DNA from: JAXMAF01 sp046350555
GTDB lineage: Bacteria; Planctomycetota; Phycisphaerae; Phycisphaerales; SM1A02
Assembly (NCBI GenBank): GCA_046350555.1
Contig: JAXMAF010000010.1
Span: forward strand, 141,932-205,931
Reading direction: 5' to 3'
DNA length: 64,000 nt
This document shows, piece by piece, positions 34,901 to 43,529 of this stretch. Every line of letters begins with the position of its first letter. Within the stretch, counting starts at the first letter, position 1. A program made the translations under genes and the position numbers. The notes under the pieces are model-generated. The model was not told the DNA's origin. It did not search any database and saw only the letters and a list, made by a program, of their open reading frames with translations.

Positions 34901-35613
34901 GTCTTGCCCGGGTTCAACGTGATGTCCAGCATGCCGGCGCTGGGCGCCTCGACCAGGGCGACCTGCGACGCCACGCCCGAGTCCGTGAGCCGCTCCGCAA
35001 GCGTGCGGCCGAGACGGAGCACGTGCGAGCGTGCCACCGTGCTCGGGTAGACGAGCACACCGGTCCACCGGTCCGCCGCGTGCTGCGGGGGAAGCTGGGC
35101 CCGATGGGATTCAAGCGCTTCGCGGATGCTCTTGGCTCGCAGGCCGATCTCGAGGTCAGTGACCGGCGGCGAGCTGATCGTCAACATCACCGCAACCGAG
35201 TCGCCGAAGTCCTTGTTCAGCAGCGACTGCGTCGGGCGGCCGGCGGACTGCGGCAGGTCCTTGATCTCGCCGAGCTTGCCGCGAATGTCCTGCCACACCA
35301 GTTCGGCGTGCCGCTCCGTCTCGAAGAGCTCGACGTAGACGATCGACATGCCCGGTCGGCTGATGGACTTGACATGCTCGACGGCCGGATTCTCCGAGAT
35401 CCTTCGTTCGATCTTGCGCGTGACCTCCTGCTCGACCTTCTCGGCCTCGGCGCCGGGGTACGGCGTCACGATGACGCCCGTGACGACCGGGATGATCGGG
35501 TCCTGCCGCTGCGGCATCGCGGTGTAGGCGTAGATGCCCCAGACGAGGACGGAGACCATGGCCGTCCATGCGATGGGGCGCTTGATCACGAAGAACTGGG
35601 AGATGTTCATCAC
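31933..35613 (-). CDS. RND-family efflux pump permease
   Basis: A 1226-residue RND transporter (AcrB/CusA-like), longer than the usual ~1040. TM1 is near the N-terminus (RPIAWTAMVSVLVWGIYAYTAM), and a large periplasmic loop of about 490 residues precedes TM2-6. TM4 has LGLLVDAPVVAADA with a single Asp (D567) where AcrB has DD. TM10 has LIISHIIVLFDFIDE, with Ser1101-His1102 where AcrB has K940-N941. The proton relay therefore differs from HAE1 pumps and is not that of CusA either. Substrate unknown. ATGA overlap (35610-35613) with the membrane-fusion gene. Confidence 0.9.
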   Translation of the reverse strand: MMNISQFFVIKRPIAWTAMVSVLVWGIYAYTAMPQRQDPIIPVVTGVIVTPYPGAEAEKVEQEVTRKIERRISENPAVEHVKSISRPGMSIVYVELFETERHAELVWQDIRGKLGEIKDLPQSAGRPTQSLLNKDFGDSVAVMLTISSPPVTDLEIGLRAKSIREALESHRAQLPPQHAADRWTGVLVYPSTVARSHVLRLGRTLAERLTDSGVASQVALVEAPSAGMLDITLNPGKTEADLRAITAQWEREAGGPDLYQPDIWRPFWIHDLAGLENELRLNAQDKYSYRELRDFADQVRDRLKQSPFVAQIDMVGAQDERIWLSYSGQRLNQFGIAPQTIVDRVRARNINMPGGIVELPDQRVVVRPTGEYTTAAELDGTVLTLSRDGYPLYLRDLVEVTRGYVDPADVLNYRTVKVGPDGALWGDSHADGDASAPPDLGLQTGRAITLSVRQVKGTHIAEYDRDVTAALEHVKLRLPPDLRVERTSNEPEEVRHKISSFNRNLLEAVVIVVLVSLVFMEWRSALLVAICIPITVAMTLGFSQLLRIDLQQVSIAALIIALGLLVDAPVVAADAINRELAHGQPRAMAAWLGPKRLSRAVFYATLTNIVAFLPLLLVRGKTGDFIYSLPIVVSFSLLAAMLVAWTFAPLMGFYMLRGQKGFEGSHGQPAKGFPRLYKAFVERCIAHRYRTTIAALVLLAGAALLCRSIGTSFFPKDLHDVFTINLDLPEGSPIRETRDVAMETIREVEALEGEHIRSYTTFVGAGGPRFWLSIEPEQRADNYAQILVHTTSKEETAAIAARLKEELPLRIARARVRCQQLETGPPIGVPIQLRIYGPEAAALRQIASDVKARLRSIPGTLDIHDDWGDPVFQMTLKIDADRTAMSGLTHQDVATAVDAGLSGYSVGQIRERDKLIDIMLRLRPSERTRLDDLFSLQAVSTGSGVRMPLQQLAGFEPQVVTPKIRRRDHERCITVRCDTVAGVLPSQIVDQIRRALPSESPHGAPAVDAAAFPPGYRWEFGGEKFEQDKGFKSLTLALIVSFIAIYLALVLQFNSATQPLLIFAAVPFGIVGGLLGLLIFRSSFGFMAFLGVASLAGLIISHIIVLFDFIDEMRHKGEPLRRAVVDAGLARLRPVLVTVLACVGGLIPLAMEGGPLWEPMCYVQIAGMLVATLVTLVLVPVLYVVFVEDLHLVRWEVEPAPQAVAAPGSVPPPESQSDRKLIHAGH

Positions 35614-36860
35614 TTCGCCTCCGGAAGCGCCGCCGCCGGATCGGTACTTTCAGGCAGCACACGGACGGCGATCCCGTCGGCCAGGCGTTCGCTGGTCGTC
35701 ACCGCGATTCTCGAGCCGGGTCCGACGTCGCTCCCCTGCGCGAGGACCTCGACCTTGTTGTTGAAGATGCCCCCGAGCGACACGGTGCGTGCCCGCACGA
35801 TGTCGCGCCCATGGTCGGACACGACCTCGTACACGGCCAGTGCGTCGCGGGGGCCGGCCTGGTGGATGGCGGTCATCGGAAGCAGGATCGCATTGCGGTC
35901 GAGGCTGGCTCCGACCACCACCGAGACGATCATCCCCGGCCGGAGCAGAGGACGACCTGTCTCCGCCTCGGGATTGGTCAGCGTCAGTTGCGTCAAGAAG
36001 GTGCGCGTGACGGAGTCGGCTTCCGGGGCGATCTTGGTCACCGTCGCGCCGAAGCTGCGCCCCTCGAACGCTTCGGCCGTGACGACCAGTTCCTGTCCGA
36101 GACGGATGCGCTCCGCGTGGGAGGATTCGATCGCGGGCGCCCCGATCATCGTGTCCGGCACTCCGAAGTTCACATGCACCGTCGAGATGTCGATCAGCCG
36201 GAACGCGATCTCGTGCGCCGCCTTGCGCTCGCCGGGCTCGATGTCCTTCTCGGCGACCGTGGCGTGGTCGAAGGGCACGACAAGCAGGCGGTTCTCGTAG
36301 TCGTCGATCGCCTGGTCGAGCTGGACGCGGGCGTCGGCCAATGCGTGCTCCGCCGTCTCGAGCTCGCCGGCGGCGGCGACGCGCCGCGCCTCGACCTCGT
36401 CTCGCGCCACCTTCGAGACCGAGCCAGCCGAGCTGTCGAAGCGCTCGAGGTTCCGGATCGCGATGGCCAGCGTCTCCTTGGCCGTGGCGACTCGCGCTTC
36501 GAGCTGGGCCACCCTTGCCTCCGCGCCCATCCTGGCTCGGCGGAGGTCGCCCTCGTCAAGCTCGGCGATGACGGTTCCCTTCGCGAGCACGTCGCCGACC
36601 TGGACGTCGCGGTCCGTTCCTGGCGGCCGGTACAGGCTGCGCACCGTCCCGGACAGCTTGAACGCCAGCGACGTGGTCTGAAGCGGCTCGATGGACCCGC
36701 TGTATCGACGCGAGAGCGTGATGCGCTCCGGGGCCAGCGTCTTCGCCAGGACCGGGACCGGCTCAGGCACGGGCTGCCGCTTCTGGCATCCGCAGAGCAC
36801 CGCAAGCGCCAGCATGAACCGCGCCGCGACGATCCGCGCGCCTTCGTCAGGCTGCATCAT
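35610..36860 (-). CDS. RND periplasmic adaptor (membrane fusion lipoprotein)
   Basis: A 416-residue HlyD/AcrA-type adaptor. Lipobox LAVLCGC puts the lipidated Cys near residue 25. It has a lipoyl-like half (SGTVRSLYRPPGTDRDVQVGDVLAKG), a coiled-coil hairpin (MGAEARVAQLEARVATAKETL through RVQLDQAIDDY), a beta-barrel (IDISTVHVNFGVPD) and a membrane-proximal domain. It links the RND pump to the outer-membrane factor. The 4-bp overlaps on both sides (36857-36860; 35610-35613) make the operon order outer-membrane factor, adaptor, pump, phosphatase. Confidence 0.9.
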   Translation of the reverse strand: MMQPDEGARIVAARFMLALAVLCGCQKRQPVPEPVPVLAKTLAPERITLSRRYSGSIEPLQTTSLAFKLSGTVRSLYRPPGTDRDVQVGDVLAKGTVIAELDEGDLRRARMGAEARVAQLEARVATAKETLAIAIRNLERFDSSAGSVSKVARDEVEARRVAAAGELETAEHALADARVQLDQAIDDYENRLLVVPFDHATVAEKDIEPGERKAAHEIAFRLIDISTVHVNFGVPDTMIGAPAIESSHAERIRLGQELVVTAEAFEGRSFGATVTKIAPEADSVTRTFLTQLTLTNPEAETGRPLLRPGMIVSVVVGASLDRNAILLPMTAIHQAGPRDALAVYEVVSDHGRDIVRARTVSLGGIFNNKVEVLAQGSDVGPGSRIAVTTSERLADGIAVRVLPESTDPAAALPEAK

Positions 36861-38401
36861 GGATTCTCCTTCGGAGTCGACGACGTCTCGGACGACGCTT
36901 GCGCAGCCGTGGCCGGCTCCGCGATCTCCCAGCCGCCTCCCAGCGCCTTGTAGAGGCGAACGACATTCACCGTGAGCGCGACGCGCCCTTGCACAAGGAG
37001 CATGTCCGCACGGCTCGCCTGCCGCTGCGCGTCGAGCACGGTCAGTTGGTCGAGCAATCCGTTGCGATAGTCGCCTTGGGCGATGGTCAAGGCCTCACGG
37101 GCACTCGCGGCGAGGAGCTCGAGATCGGCCACGCGGGCGCGGCTGCGGTCCACCGCCACCAAGGCGCTCTCGACCTCGCGGAACGCGGTGAGCACGGTGT
37201 CCTCGTACATCGCCTTGGCCGCGTCGACCTCGGCCTCGGACGACTGGATCGTGGCTTGGCGTCTCCCAGCGTCGAACAGCGTCCAGTTGATCGCGGGCCC
37301 GGCGAGGTAATACGAGCTCGAGCCGCCGTTGAACAGATCGTCGGCGTGACGGCTGGCGAATCCAGCCGACCCTCCGAGCACCAGTCGCGGAAAGAGCTGC
37401 GCGGTCGCCACGCCCACCATCGCCGTGGCGCTGGCGATGCGGCGCTCGGCCGCCTGGATGTCCGGCCGACGCCGCAGGAGATCGGAAGGGACGCCGACCG
37501 CGATGCGGTCTGGAACCGCCGGAATGCCGGCGGGTGGCGAGAGCTCATCGCTCAGCGCGGTTGGCGCCAGCGCCAGCAGCGTCGAGAGCACATGCACGTA
37601 CTCGCGGATCGCCTGCTCGATGGGCGGAATCTCGGCGGCGGTCCCCTCCACCTCGGTCCGTGCGCGCACGACCTCGAGCTCCGACGCGAGCCCGTTGACG
37701 TACCGATCCTGGGTCACGGTCAGCGTCTGCTTCTGGCTCTCGAGCGTGGCGCGGGCGACAGCCAACTCGCGCTGCGCCCCGCGCAGTTCCATGTAGGCAC
37801 GCGCGGTCTCGGCCGCGATCATCAGGACGACACCCCGTCGCCGGGAGTCCGCGCCCTGTTCCTCCGCCGCTGCCGACTCGACCAGGCGGCGGGTCCCTCC
37901 CCACAGGTCGACCGTCCACTCGGCGTCGAAGCCCACCTGGAAGAGGGTGCCCGTCAGGTCCGCGCCCGGAAGCTCGATCACCGATTCGCTCGCTCGGAAG
38001 GGGAGCACGGACGCCCCCACGCCGATGCGCGGGAAGAGCAGCGACCACGCCACCTGCCTCGACGAGCGGGCCTGTCGCAGGCGGGCCTCCGCGACCTTGA
38101 GGTTGTTGTTGGCGGCGACGGCGCGTTGCACGAGCGAGGCCAGCTCGGCGTCGCCGAACCGCTGCCACCACGCGGCCTCGTCAAGCGCCGCGGCATCCAG
38201 CCCGGCCGCCGGCGCGCTCGGCAGTTCCTCGTAGGTTCCCGGCATCGCGGTCGCTGGAGGTGTGTAGTTCGGACCGACCATGCAGCCGGCGAGCGGGAGC
38301 CACGCGGCGGCAAGCAGGACCGTGAAAACCCGGCAGCCGCGAGGAGACGGAGCGGGAGCTGTCGCGGATCGGTCACCTGGACTCATGTTCAAAGTCGGCA
38401 T
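36857..38401 (-). CDS. outer-membrane efflux lipoprotein (NodT/TolC family)
   Basis: A 514-residue outer-membrane factor. The lipobox LAGC (CMVGPNYTPP) is the classic NodT-family start, followed by AAWWQRFGDAELASLVQRAVAANNNLKVAEARL. Two TolC-like repeats follow, and the C-terminal repeat has AFREVESALVAVDRSRARVADLE. It forms the exit duct for the RND system. ATG 38401 is used; ATG 38386 is an alternative. No strong ribosome binding site is visible for either. First gene of the operon; the 177-bp gap upstream should hold its promoter. Confidence 0.9.
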   Translation of the reverse strand: MPTLNMSPGDRSATAPAPSPRGCRVFTVLLAAAWLPLAGCMVGPNYTPPATAMPGTYEELPSAPAAGLDAAALDEAAWWQRFGDAELASLVQRAVAANNNLKVAEARLRQARSSRQVAWSLLFPRIGVGASVLPFRASESVIELPGADLTGTLFQVGFDAEWTVDLWGGTRRLVESAAAEEQGADSRRRGVVLMIAAETARAYMELRGAQRELAVARATLESQKQTLTVTQDRYVNGLASELEVVRARTEVEGTAAEIPPIEQAIREYVHVLSTLLALAPTALSDELSPPAGIPAVPDRIAVGVPSDLLRRRPDIQAAERRIASATAMVGVATAQLFPRLVLGGSAGFASRHADDLFNGGSSSYYLAGPAINWTLFDAGRRQATIQSSEAEVDAAKAMYEDTVLTAFREVESALVAVDRSRARVADLELLAASAREALTIAQGDYRNGLLDQLTVLDAQRQASRADMLLVQGRVALTVNVVRLYKALGGGWEIAEPATAAQASSETSSTPKENP

Positions 38402-38578
38402 GTGCCACCGTCCGCTGCTCGCGCGCCGCCTGCGGCACGAAGCTGAGCGGCGGCCGTTCGGGCCGGTGGACAAACTGCGGCAATCGTGGCCAGGCCGTTC
38501 GTGTCCGCGGTCCTACCGGTTCTGCGACGCGGGCACGTTCGAGCGGTGGTATCGCGATCCCCAAGCGCGGGCGAATCG

Positions 38579-41344
38579 TCAGCTCCCCGCTGACTCGCCC
38601 GGCATCACCTGTTCGGCCTGAAGCCGATCCTGGCATTCGTGCAGCGTCTGCTCGATTTCCGGCCTGCGCGAATCGGACTGCGGCATCAGCTCCAGCGCTC
38701 GGCGCAGCGAGCTCTCCGCGTCGCGGAGCTCGTTTCGCTCCAGCAGCGCCCTGCCGAGCGCCAAGTGCTGGTTCGCTCCATCGGGCTTGAGGCGGACGCC
38801 CTCACGAAGGTGATGGAGCGCGTCGTCCGCATGGTCTCCCTGCGCCTGGAGCGCCTTGCCCAGGTTCGTGTGCGAGAACGCGTCGTTCGGCGCGAGCTCG
38901 ACGGCACGCCGCAGATGGGCCAGGGCTCCGTCCCACTCCCGGCGCTTCATGAGGAGGCTGCCGAGGTTGTTGTGGGCTTGATAGAGGGTGGGCAGCAGGC
39001 GCAGCGCCTCCTCGTACTGCGCGATGGCCTCCTCCTCGCGCCCCTGGTCGGCGAAGAGCATGGCGAGGTTGTAGTGCGGCTCGGCAAGCGTGGGGTCCAG
39101 GTGCGCGGTCTGTTCGTAGTGCTCAACAGCGCCAGCGAGGTCGCCCTTGGCCTTCAGCACGTTCGCAAGGTTGTTGTGGGCCTGGGCGAAATACGGATCG
39201 GCTTCAATGGCGCGCCCGTAGCAGTCGATCGCCTGGTCGGTCCTTCCCGTTGTCTTGAGTGCCACACCGAGATTCATGTGAGCCGGGGCGCACTTGGGGT
39301 CAAGCCGAATCGCCTGCTCATAGCACGAGATCGCCTCGTCGATCTGGCCCGCCGCCTTGAGCGCGAAGCCGAGGTTGTTGCAGACGATGGCGTGCGGTCT
39401 GAGCGCAACGGCCACTCTGTAGTAGCCGACGGCCTCTCCTGGCTTGCCTTGGGCGATGAGGGCGAAACCCAACCGGAAGTTGACTCCGAAGTCGCCGGGA
39501 TGCCGCCGATCCGCGAGCTTCAGCAAACCGAGGGCTTCGTCGCCCCCGTCAAGGTCCTGAAGTCGTTCGGCGACGGCGACCAGCAGCGGCGGGGACAACA
39601 CGTCGACCGAGGCGCCACGTGCCGCATCGGCCAGCGCTGAACGATCCGCCCAGGCGTCCGGATCGCGGAGTCGCGCCTGCCAGCCAGACGGTTCCCGATC
39701 GACGAGTCGCGCCACATCCAGGCACCAGGCGCGGCGGCGCTCATCCTGCGTCGCGACGGCCCAGTCGTCGAGCGCCGCCACGATCGCTCCGGCCGTCTCC
39801 GACTCCCGGATCCGTGCCGCCGCGAGTGGCTGTTCGTCGAGGTCGACGATCAGCCCGGCACCTTGAAGCGCCGCCACGTAGTTCCGATCCGCGGCGCCCT
39901 TGTCGGAGACGCCCCCGAGGAGCGGCGCGCGTTCAAGGCGGAGGGCCTCGAGGCGCTCCGCCAGCTCGACGTTTGCGGCGGCGCGATCGACCGCCGCATG
40001 AAGCTCTTGAGGAATGTCGCCCGTCCCGGACGCAAGGAGGCCCTGCGCATTGGCCAGCACCGCCTTGCTTTCGGGCCACCTGGAGGTTCGCTGAAGCTCG
40101 GCGAGCCACTGGAGGTCCTCCCGCACCGCGCTCGCCACGGCAGCGCGGCGCTGGCCCGCCTGCACCGACCTGACGACCATGGCGACGGAGAGCACGGCGA
40201 CCAGCGCCACCGCGGCAAGGAGAGCTGCCACAGCGGGCCGCCGACCGATCCACATCCGCGCCTTCTCGATGGCGCTCGCGCGGCGGGCGGCGATGGGCTC
40301 TCCGCGCAGGAACCGATTCAAGTCCTCGGCCAGGGCGTGTGCGCTGCAATAGCGTTGCTTGGGATCCTTCTCAAGACACTTGAGGCAGATTGTCTCCAGG
40401 TTGCGGGGGACGCGTGGGTTCAGCTTCGATGGATGCACCGGTGGGTCGTGGATCACCTGACGCACGGTGTCGGCCGGGGATTCTCCGAGGAATGGAGGCC
40501 GGCCCGTCAGCATCTCGTAGAGAATGGCGCCGAGCGAATAGATATCAGTCGGCGGCCCCATCGCGCTGATGCGTCCTTCCGCCTGGCACGGCGACATGTA
40601 GCTCGGCGTGCCGATGGGGGTTCCGGCGAGTGTCAGGTCGATGGTGTCGGCCTCGGGTCGGCGCGCCAATCCGAAGTCCGCGATCTTCGGCCTTCCGTCC
40701 GGCGTGAGAAGCACGTTCGAGGGCTTGAGGTCTCGGTGGACGATCCCGCGCTCGTGGGCCGCATGCACCGCGCCGGCGAGCGTCGCGACAAGTTCCGCCG
40801 CGTACCGCGCCGGTTGAGGCACTCCGGCCAGCTTCTGCGCCAGGCTGCCTCCGTCGACCAGTTCCATCGTGAAGTAGGACTGGCCGCCGAACTCGCCGAT
40901 GTCGAACACCTGGACGATGTTGGGATGCTGGAGGCTGGCGACGATCTCGGCTTCGCGCAGGAACCGTTCGAGCTTGTGCGTCTCGGCGTGCGTGCCGTCG
41001 TCCAGGACCTTGACCGCCACGATCCGATTGAGCCGCAGGTGCCGGGCGCGGTACACGACACCCATGCCGCCTCGTCCCACCAGCGACATGACTTCGTAGC
41101 CGGGAAGTTCCGGAAGCCCGTCGGACGAGCGATGGTCGGCAGCCGGCGGCAGCTTCTCGCCGGGTGTCGGCTGGTCACCGAGCGGGAACCAGGCTTGAAG
41201 TTGCTCCTGAACATGTCGGTTCTCGGCGAGTCGCCGTCGAACCTTCTCCAGCAGCTCCGGGCTGTTGCGGCAGACCTCTTCGGGCGTTTCGCCCGAATCC
41301 AGCACTTGGTTCACCAGTTCGGTGACGTGCGAGTCCGTGTGCAT
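38579..41344 (-). CDS. Ser/Thr kinase with membrane span and TPR repeats
   Basis: A 921-residue planctomycete-style kinase. Kinase domain about 82-355: glycine loop VGRGGMGVVY, Lys112, catalytic Asp205 in HRDLKPSN, DFG Asp223. The APE-like motif reads MSPCQAEG, with Cys in place of the usual Glu. A membrane span is at about 395-415 (AVAALLAAVALVAVLSVAMVV). The outer part has a helical region and about eight TPR units (640-910), for example AHMNLGVALKTTGRTDQAIDC and AHNNLANVLKAKGDLAGAVEH. It lies 22 bp after an ECF sigma factor gene, and kinase and sigma factor probably work together. Confidence 0.9.
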   Translation of the reverse strand: MHTDSHVTELVNQVLDSGETPEEVCRNSPELLEKVRRRLAENRHVQEQLQAWFPLGDQPTPGEKLPPAADHRSSDGLPELPGYEVMSLVGRGGMGVVYRARHLRLNRIVAVKVLDDGTHAETHKLERFLREAEIVASLQHPNIVQVFDIGEFGGQSYFTMELVDGGSLAQKLAGVPQPARYAAELVATLAGAVHAAHERGIVHRDLKPSNVLLTPDGRPKIADFGLARRPEADTIDLTLAGTPIGTPSYMSPCQAEGRISAMGPPTDIYSLGAILYEMLTGRPPFLGESPADTVRQVIHDPPVHPSKLNPRVPRNLETICLKCLEKDPKQRYCSAHALAEDLNRFLRGEPIAARRASAIEKARMWIGRRPAVAALLAAVALVAVLSVAMVVRSVQAGQRRAAVASAVREDLQWLAELQRTSRWPESKAVLANAQGLLASGTGDIPQELHAAVDRAAANVELAERLEALRLERAPLLGGVSDKGAADRNYVAALQGAGLIVDLDEQPLAAARIRESETAGAIVAALDDWAVATQDERRRAWCLDVARLVDREPSGWQARLRDPDAWADRSALADAARGASVDVLSPPLLVAVAERLQDLDGGDEALGLLKLADRRHPGDFGVNFRLGFALIAQGKPGEAVGYYRVAVALRPHAIVCNNLGFALKAAGQIDEAISCYEQAIRLDPKCAPAHMNLGVALKTTGRTDQAIDCYGRAIEADPYFAQAHNNLANVLKAKGDLAGAVEHYEQTAHLDPTLAEPHYNLAMLFADQGREEEAIAQYEEALRLLPTLYQAHNNLGSLLMKRREWDGALAHLRRAVELAPNDAFSHTNLGKALQAQGDHADDALHHLREGVRLKPDGANQHLALGRALLERNELRDAESSLRRALELMPQSDSRRPEIEQTLHECQDRLQAEQVMPGESAGS

Positions 41345-41366
41345 GGCCGGTCTCGTGCCCGCGCTC

Positions 41367-42020
41367 TTAAGGGTCGACGCTGTCGTTCGACGCGAGAATT
41401 GCACCGGAAGTGGCGTCCCCAACCTCACCGGAAACGGGACCGCACAACTCGTTCGCCAGGTTGCTCACGGCTTCATGAAGCCTGCGCTGGACCGTCTTTG
41501 TGGAGACTTCAAGCACGTGGGCGGTCTCGGCGTGGGTGAGCCCTTGGATGTAGACCAAACTGAAGACCTCGCGCCGATCATCCGAGAGACGTTCGATCGC
41601 CTCCAGGATTCGGCCGACGCCGACGGTCTCCGTCGACTCTCCGTCTCCCGCCGCCGCGGCCACGTCATCGGTCAGCGGTGAAGCAGGTGGTCGCCTGGCA
41701 ATCTGGCGGGCGAACTCGTTGAGTTCCCATCGGAGGTGCTGGTTCGCGAGGGCGAAGAATTCGCGCACCGTCGAAGGCCTGACTTGGCGCATGGCCTTGA
41801 GGAGCCGCTCGACGAGCAGGCTGAGCATCTCCTCCTCTTGGACGCCGAAGGGCGCTCGCATGAGCCTCGGATACTGCCGGCGCAGCATGTTCGTGCAAAG
41901 GCCTTGGAGCCTCGCGGCCGCCCGCGCAAGAAGCGCCCTCAGGATGGGATCGGGATCCTCGTGGCCTGCGAGCGCCACGAGGTATCGCTGGACGGAAGCC
42001 GTGGTGCGGTGGTCGTGCAT
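41367..42020 (-). CDS. ECF-type sigma factor (sigma-70 region 2/4)
   Basis: A 217-residue ECF sigma factor. Region 2 includes YPRLMRAPFGVQEEEMLSLLVERLLKAMRQVRPSTVREFFALANQHLRWEL, of which the last part is region 2.4-like. Region 4 is clear: IERLSDDRREVFSLVYIQGLTHAETAHVLEVSTKTVQRRLHEA. It matches the planctomycete sigma factors encoded beside Ser/Thr kinases, where activity is thought to be set by phosphorylation instead of an anti-sigma factor. The start is ATG 42020. A possible own promoter lies at 42085-42113. Confidence 0.88.
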   Translation of the reverse strand: MHDHRTTASVQRYLVALAGHEDPDPILRALLARAAARLQGLCTNMLRRQYPRLMRAPFGVQEEEMLSLLVERLLKAMRQVRPSTVREFFALANQHLRWELNEFARQIARRPPASPLTDDVAAAAGDGESTETVGVGRILEAIERLSDDRREVFSLVYIQGLTHAETAHVLEVSTKTVQRRLHEAVSNLANELCGPVSGEVGDATSGAILASNDSVDP

Positions 42021-42084
42021 GGCGATCCTGGCCGCAGTACCGCGTGAGAATTGCCCGTGGAAGACGTCCCGCGATCGTACGCCC

Positions 42085-42113
42085 GACGCCCCGGATCTGT
42101 CGGGGACGGTTCC
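42085..42113 (-). promoter_or_regulatory. possible ECF-type promoter for the sigma-kinase operon
   Basis: On the minus strand, GGAACC (42113-42108) and GGCGTC (42090-42085) are spaced by 17 bp, about 65 bp before the sigma gene start. GGAAC and CGTC are typical ECF -35 and -10 cores, so self-activation is possible. This is a pattern match only. The rest of the 286-bp gap up to 42306 shows only the ribosome binding site of the next gene. Confidence 0.3.
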
Positions 42114-42291
42114 TGTTTCCCGGCGGACCCGCAATACGCCTGCTGAAGCCGCCGCCTTGTCGATCGCGCATCGATGTCCACCGATGCGGGCGCGCTCCGC
42201 TCAGTCAATCGCCCGAGCGTCGCATCGAGTCCTGCGGATCGCTCCGCCGGAGTCTTCCTTGGACGCACGCGGGATCCTCCAGAGAGGAACC

Positions 42292-42298
42292 AAAGGAG
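42292..42298 (+). promoter_or_regulatory. ribosome binding site of the GT4 gene
   Basis: AAAGGAG eight bases before ATG 42307. It sets the start of the glycosyltransferase, although the frame is open far upstream. Confidence 0.8.
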
Positions 42299-42306
42299 CG
42301 ACAGAC

Positions 42307-43473
42307 ATGCGGATCGCGCTGATGTCGTGGGAGTCGTTGCATTCGATCCAGGTGGGAGGCGTGGCGGCCCACGTGTCGGAGCTGGCGAGCGGCCTGCACG
42401 CACGGGGCCACGACGTTCACCTGTTCACCCGGCTGGCCGCCGGCCAGCGCGGGTACGAGTGCATCGAAGGCGTCCACTACCATCGCTGCCCATTCGACCC
42501 GAACGCGGAGTTCGGAACGTATGTGGACAGGATGTGCGACAGCTTCGTGGCGCGCCTGGCGGAGGCCGAGGCGTTCTACGACCATCCGTTCGATGTCGTC
42601 CACGGGCACGACTGGATGTGCGTGCGCGCGCTGACCAAGGCCAAGAACGGCCTTGGTCGGCGCGCCGTCCTGACCCTGCACTCGACGGAGTTCGGTCGCT
42701 GCGGCAACACCTTGGCCAACGGCCGGTCGGAGCGGGTGCGAGCCATCGAGTGGGAAGGCGCCTATGTGGCCGATCGGGTGATTTGCGTCTCGGGGGCGCT
42801 GCGCGACGAGGCGCGCTGGCTGTACCAGATGCCGCTGAGGAAGGCCACCGTGATCTACAACGGCGTCGACGTGCACCGATTCGACGCCGACACGGACGTG
42901 GTCCGGATGCGCAGCGGCATGGAGATCGGCGGCCGCGACCCCGTGGTGCTCTTCGTCGGGCGGATGGCCTGGCAGAAGGGCCCGGACCTTCTCGTCGAGA
43001 GCATGCCGGGGCTGGTCCACTACCACCCGCGCTCGAAGTTCGTCTTCGCAGGCGACGGCGACATGCGCGCCCAACTGGAGAGCCGGGTCCACGACATGGG
43101 ACTGGGACGCGCGGCGCGATTCGTCGGCCACCGAAGCCCAGCCGACCTGGTGGGGCTCTACAAGGCCGCGGATGTCGTCTGCGTTCCCAGCCGCAACGAG
43201 CCGTTCGGGATCGTCATCCTGGAGTCGTGGGGCGCCTCCAAGCCGGTCGTGGTGACGCGCAACGGCGGCCCGGCCGAGTTCGTGCGTCACGGCGAGACCG
43301 GACTGGTCGTCTCGGACAACCGGGATTCGATCGGCTGGGGCGTCGGAACCGCGCTGCGGGACCTGGACGCGGCGAGAGACATGGGTTGCCGAGGACGGCA
43401 CACGGCCGAGAGCAGGTTCTCGTGGGACGTCATCGTCGAGCGGACCGAGTCGGAGTACGGGGCGCTCAATTAA
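42307..43473 (+). CDS. GT4 glycosyltransferase, probable alpha-glucan synthase type
   Basis: A 388-residue GT-B enzyme. The N-terminal domain begins MRIALMSWESLHSIQVGGVAAHVSEL with the usual donor-side glycine loop; FDVVHGHDWM and ICVSGALRDEA follow. The C-terminal domain has VVLFVGRMAWQKGPDLLVES, FAGDGDMRAQLE, RFVGHRSPADLVGLYKAADV and the catalytic PSRNEPFGIVILESWGASKPVV box (EPFG...E). Its length and motifs fit archaeal-type glycogen synthases and related GT4 enzymes. A role in making storage glucan is inferred from the GH13 and phosphorylase genes that follow. Confidence 0.8.
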   Translation: MRIALMSWESLHSIQVGGVAAHVSELASGLHARGHDVHLFTRLAAGQRGYECIEGVHYHRCPFDPNAEFGTYVDRMCDSFVARLAEAEAFYDHPFDVVHGHDWMCVRALTKAKNGLGRRAVLTLHSTEFGRCGNTLANGRSERVRAIEWEGAYVADRVICVSGALRDEARWLYQMPLRKATVIYNGVDVHRFDADTDVVRMRSGMEIGGRDPVVLFVGRMAWQKGPDLLVESMPGLVHYHPRSKFVFAGDGDMRAQLESRVHDMGLGRAARFVGHRSPADLVGLYKAADVVCVPSRNEPFGIVILESWGASKPVVVTRNGGPAEFVRHGETGLVVSDNRDSIGWGVGTALRDLDAARDMGCRGRHTAESRFSWDVIVERTESEYGALN

Positions 43474-43529
43474 GTAAGTCGGTCGAACGGACACTCAAGC
43501 ACTATTGCTCGACGAACGGGAGCGCACGC

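Noticed and set aside
31840..36300. A 1486-codon open frame on the plus strand
   Set aside because: It is the antisense of the RND pump and adaptor genes, with Arg/Glu/His-rich composition and no domain. Long antisense frames are expected at this GC content.
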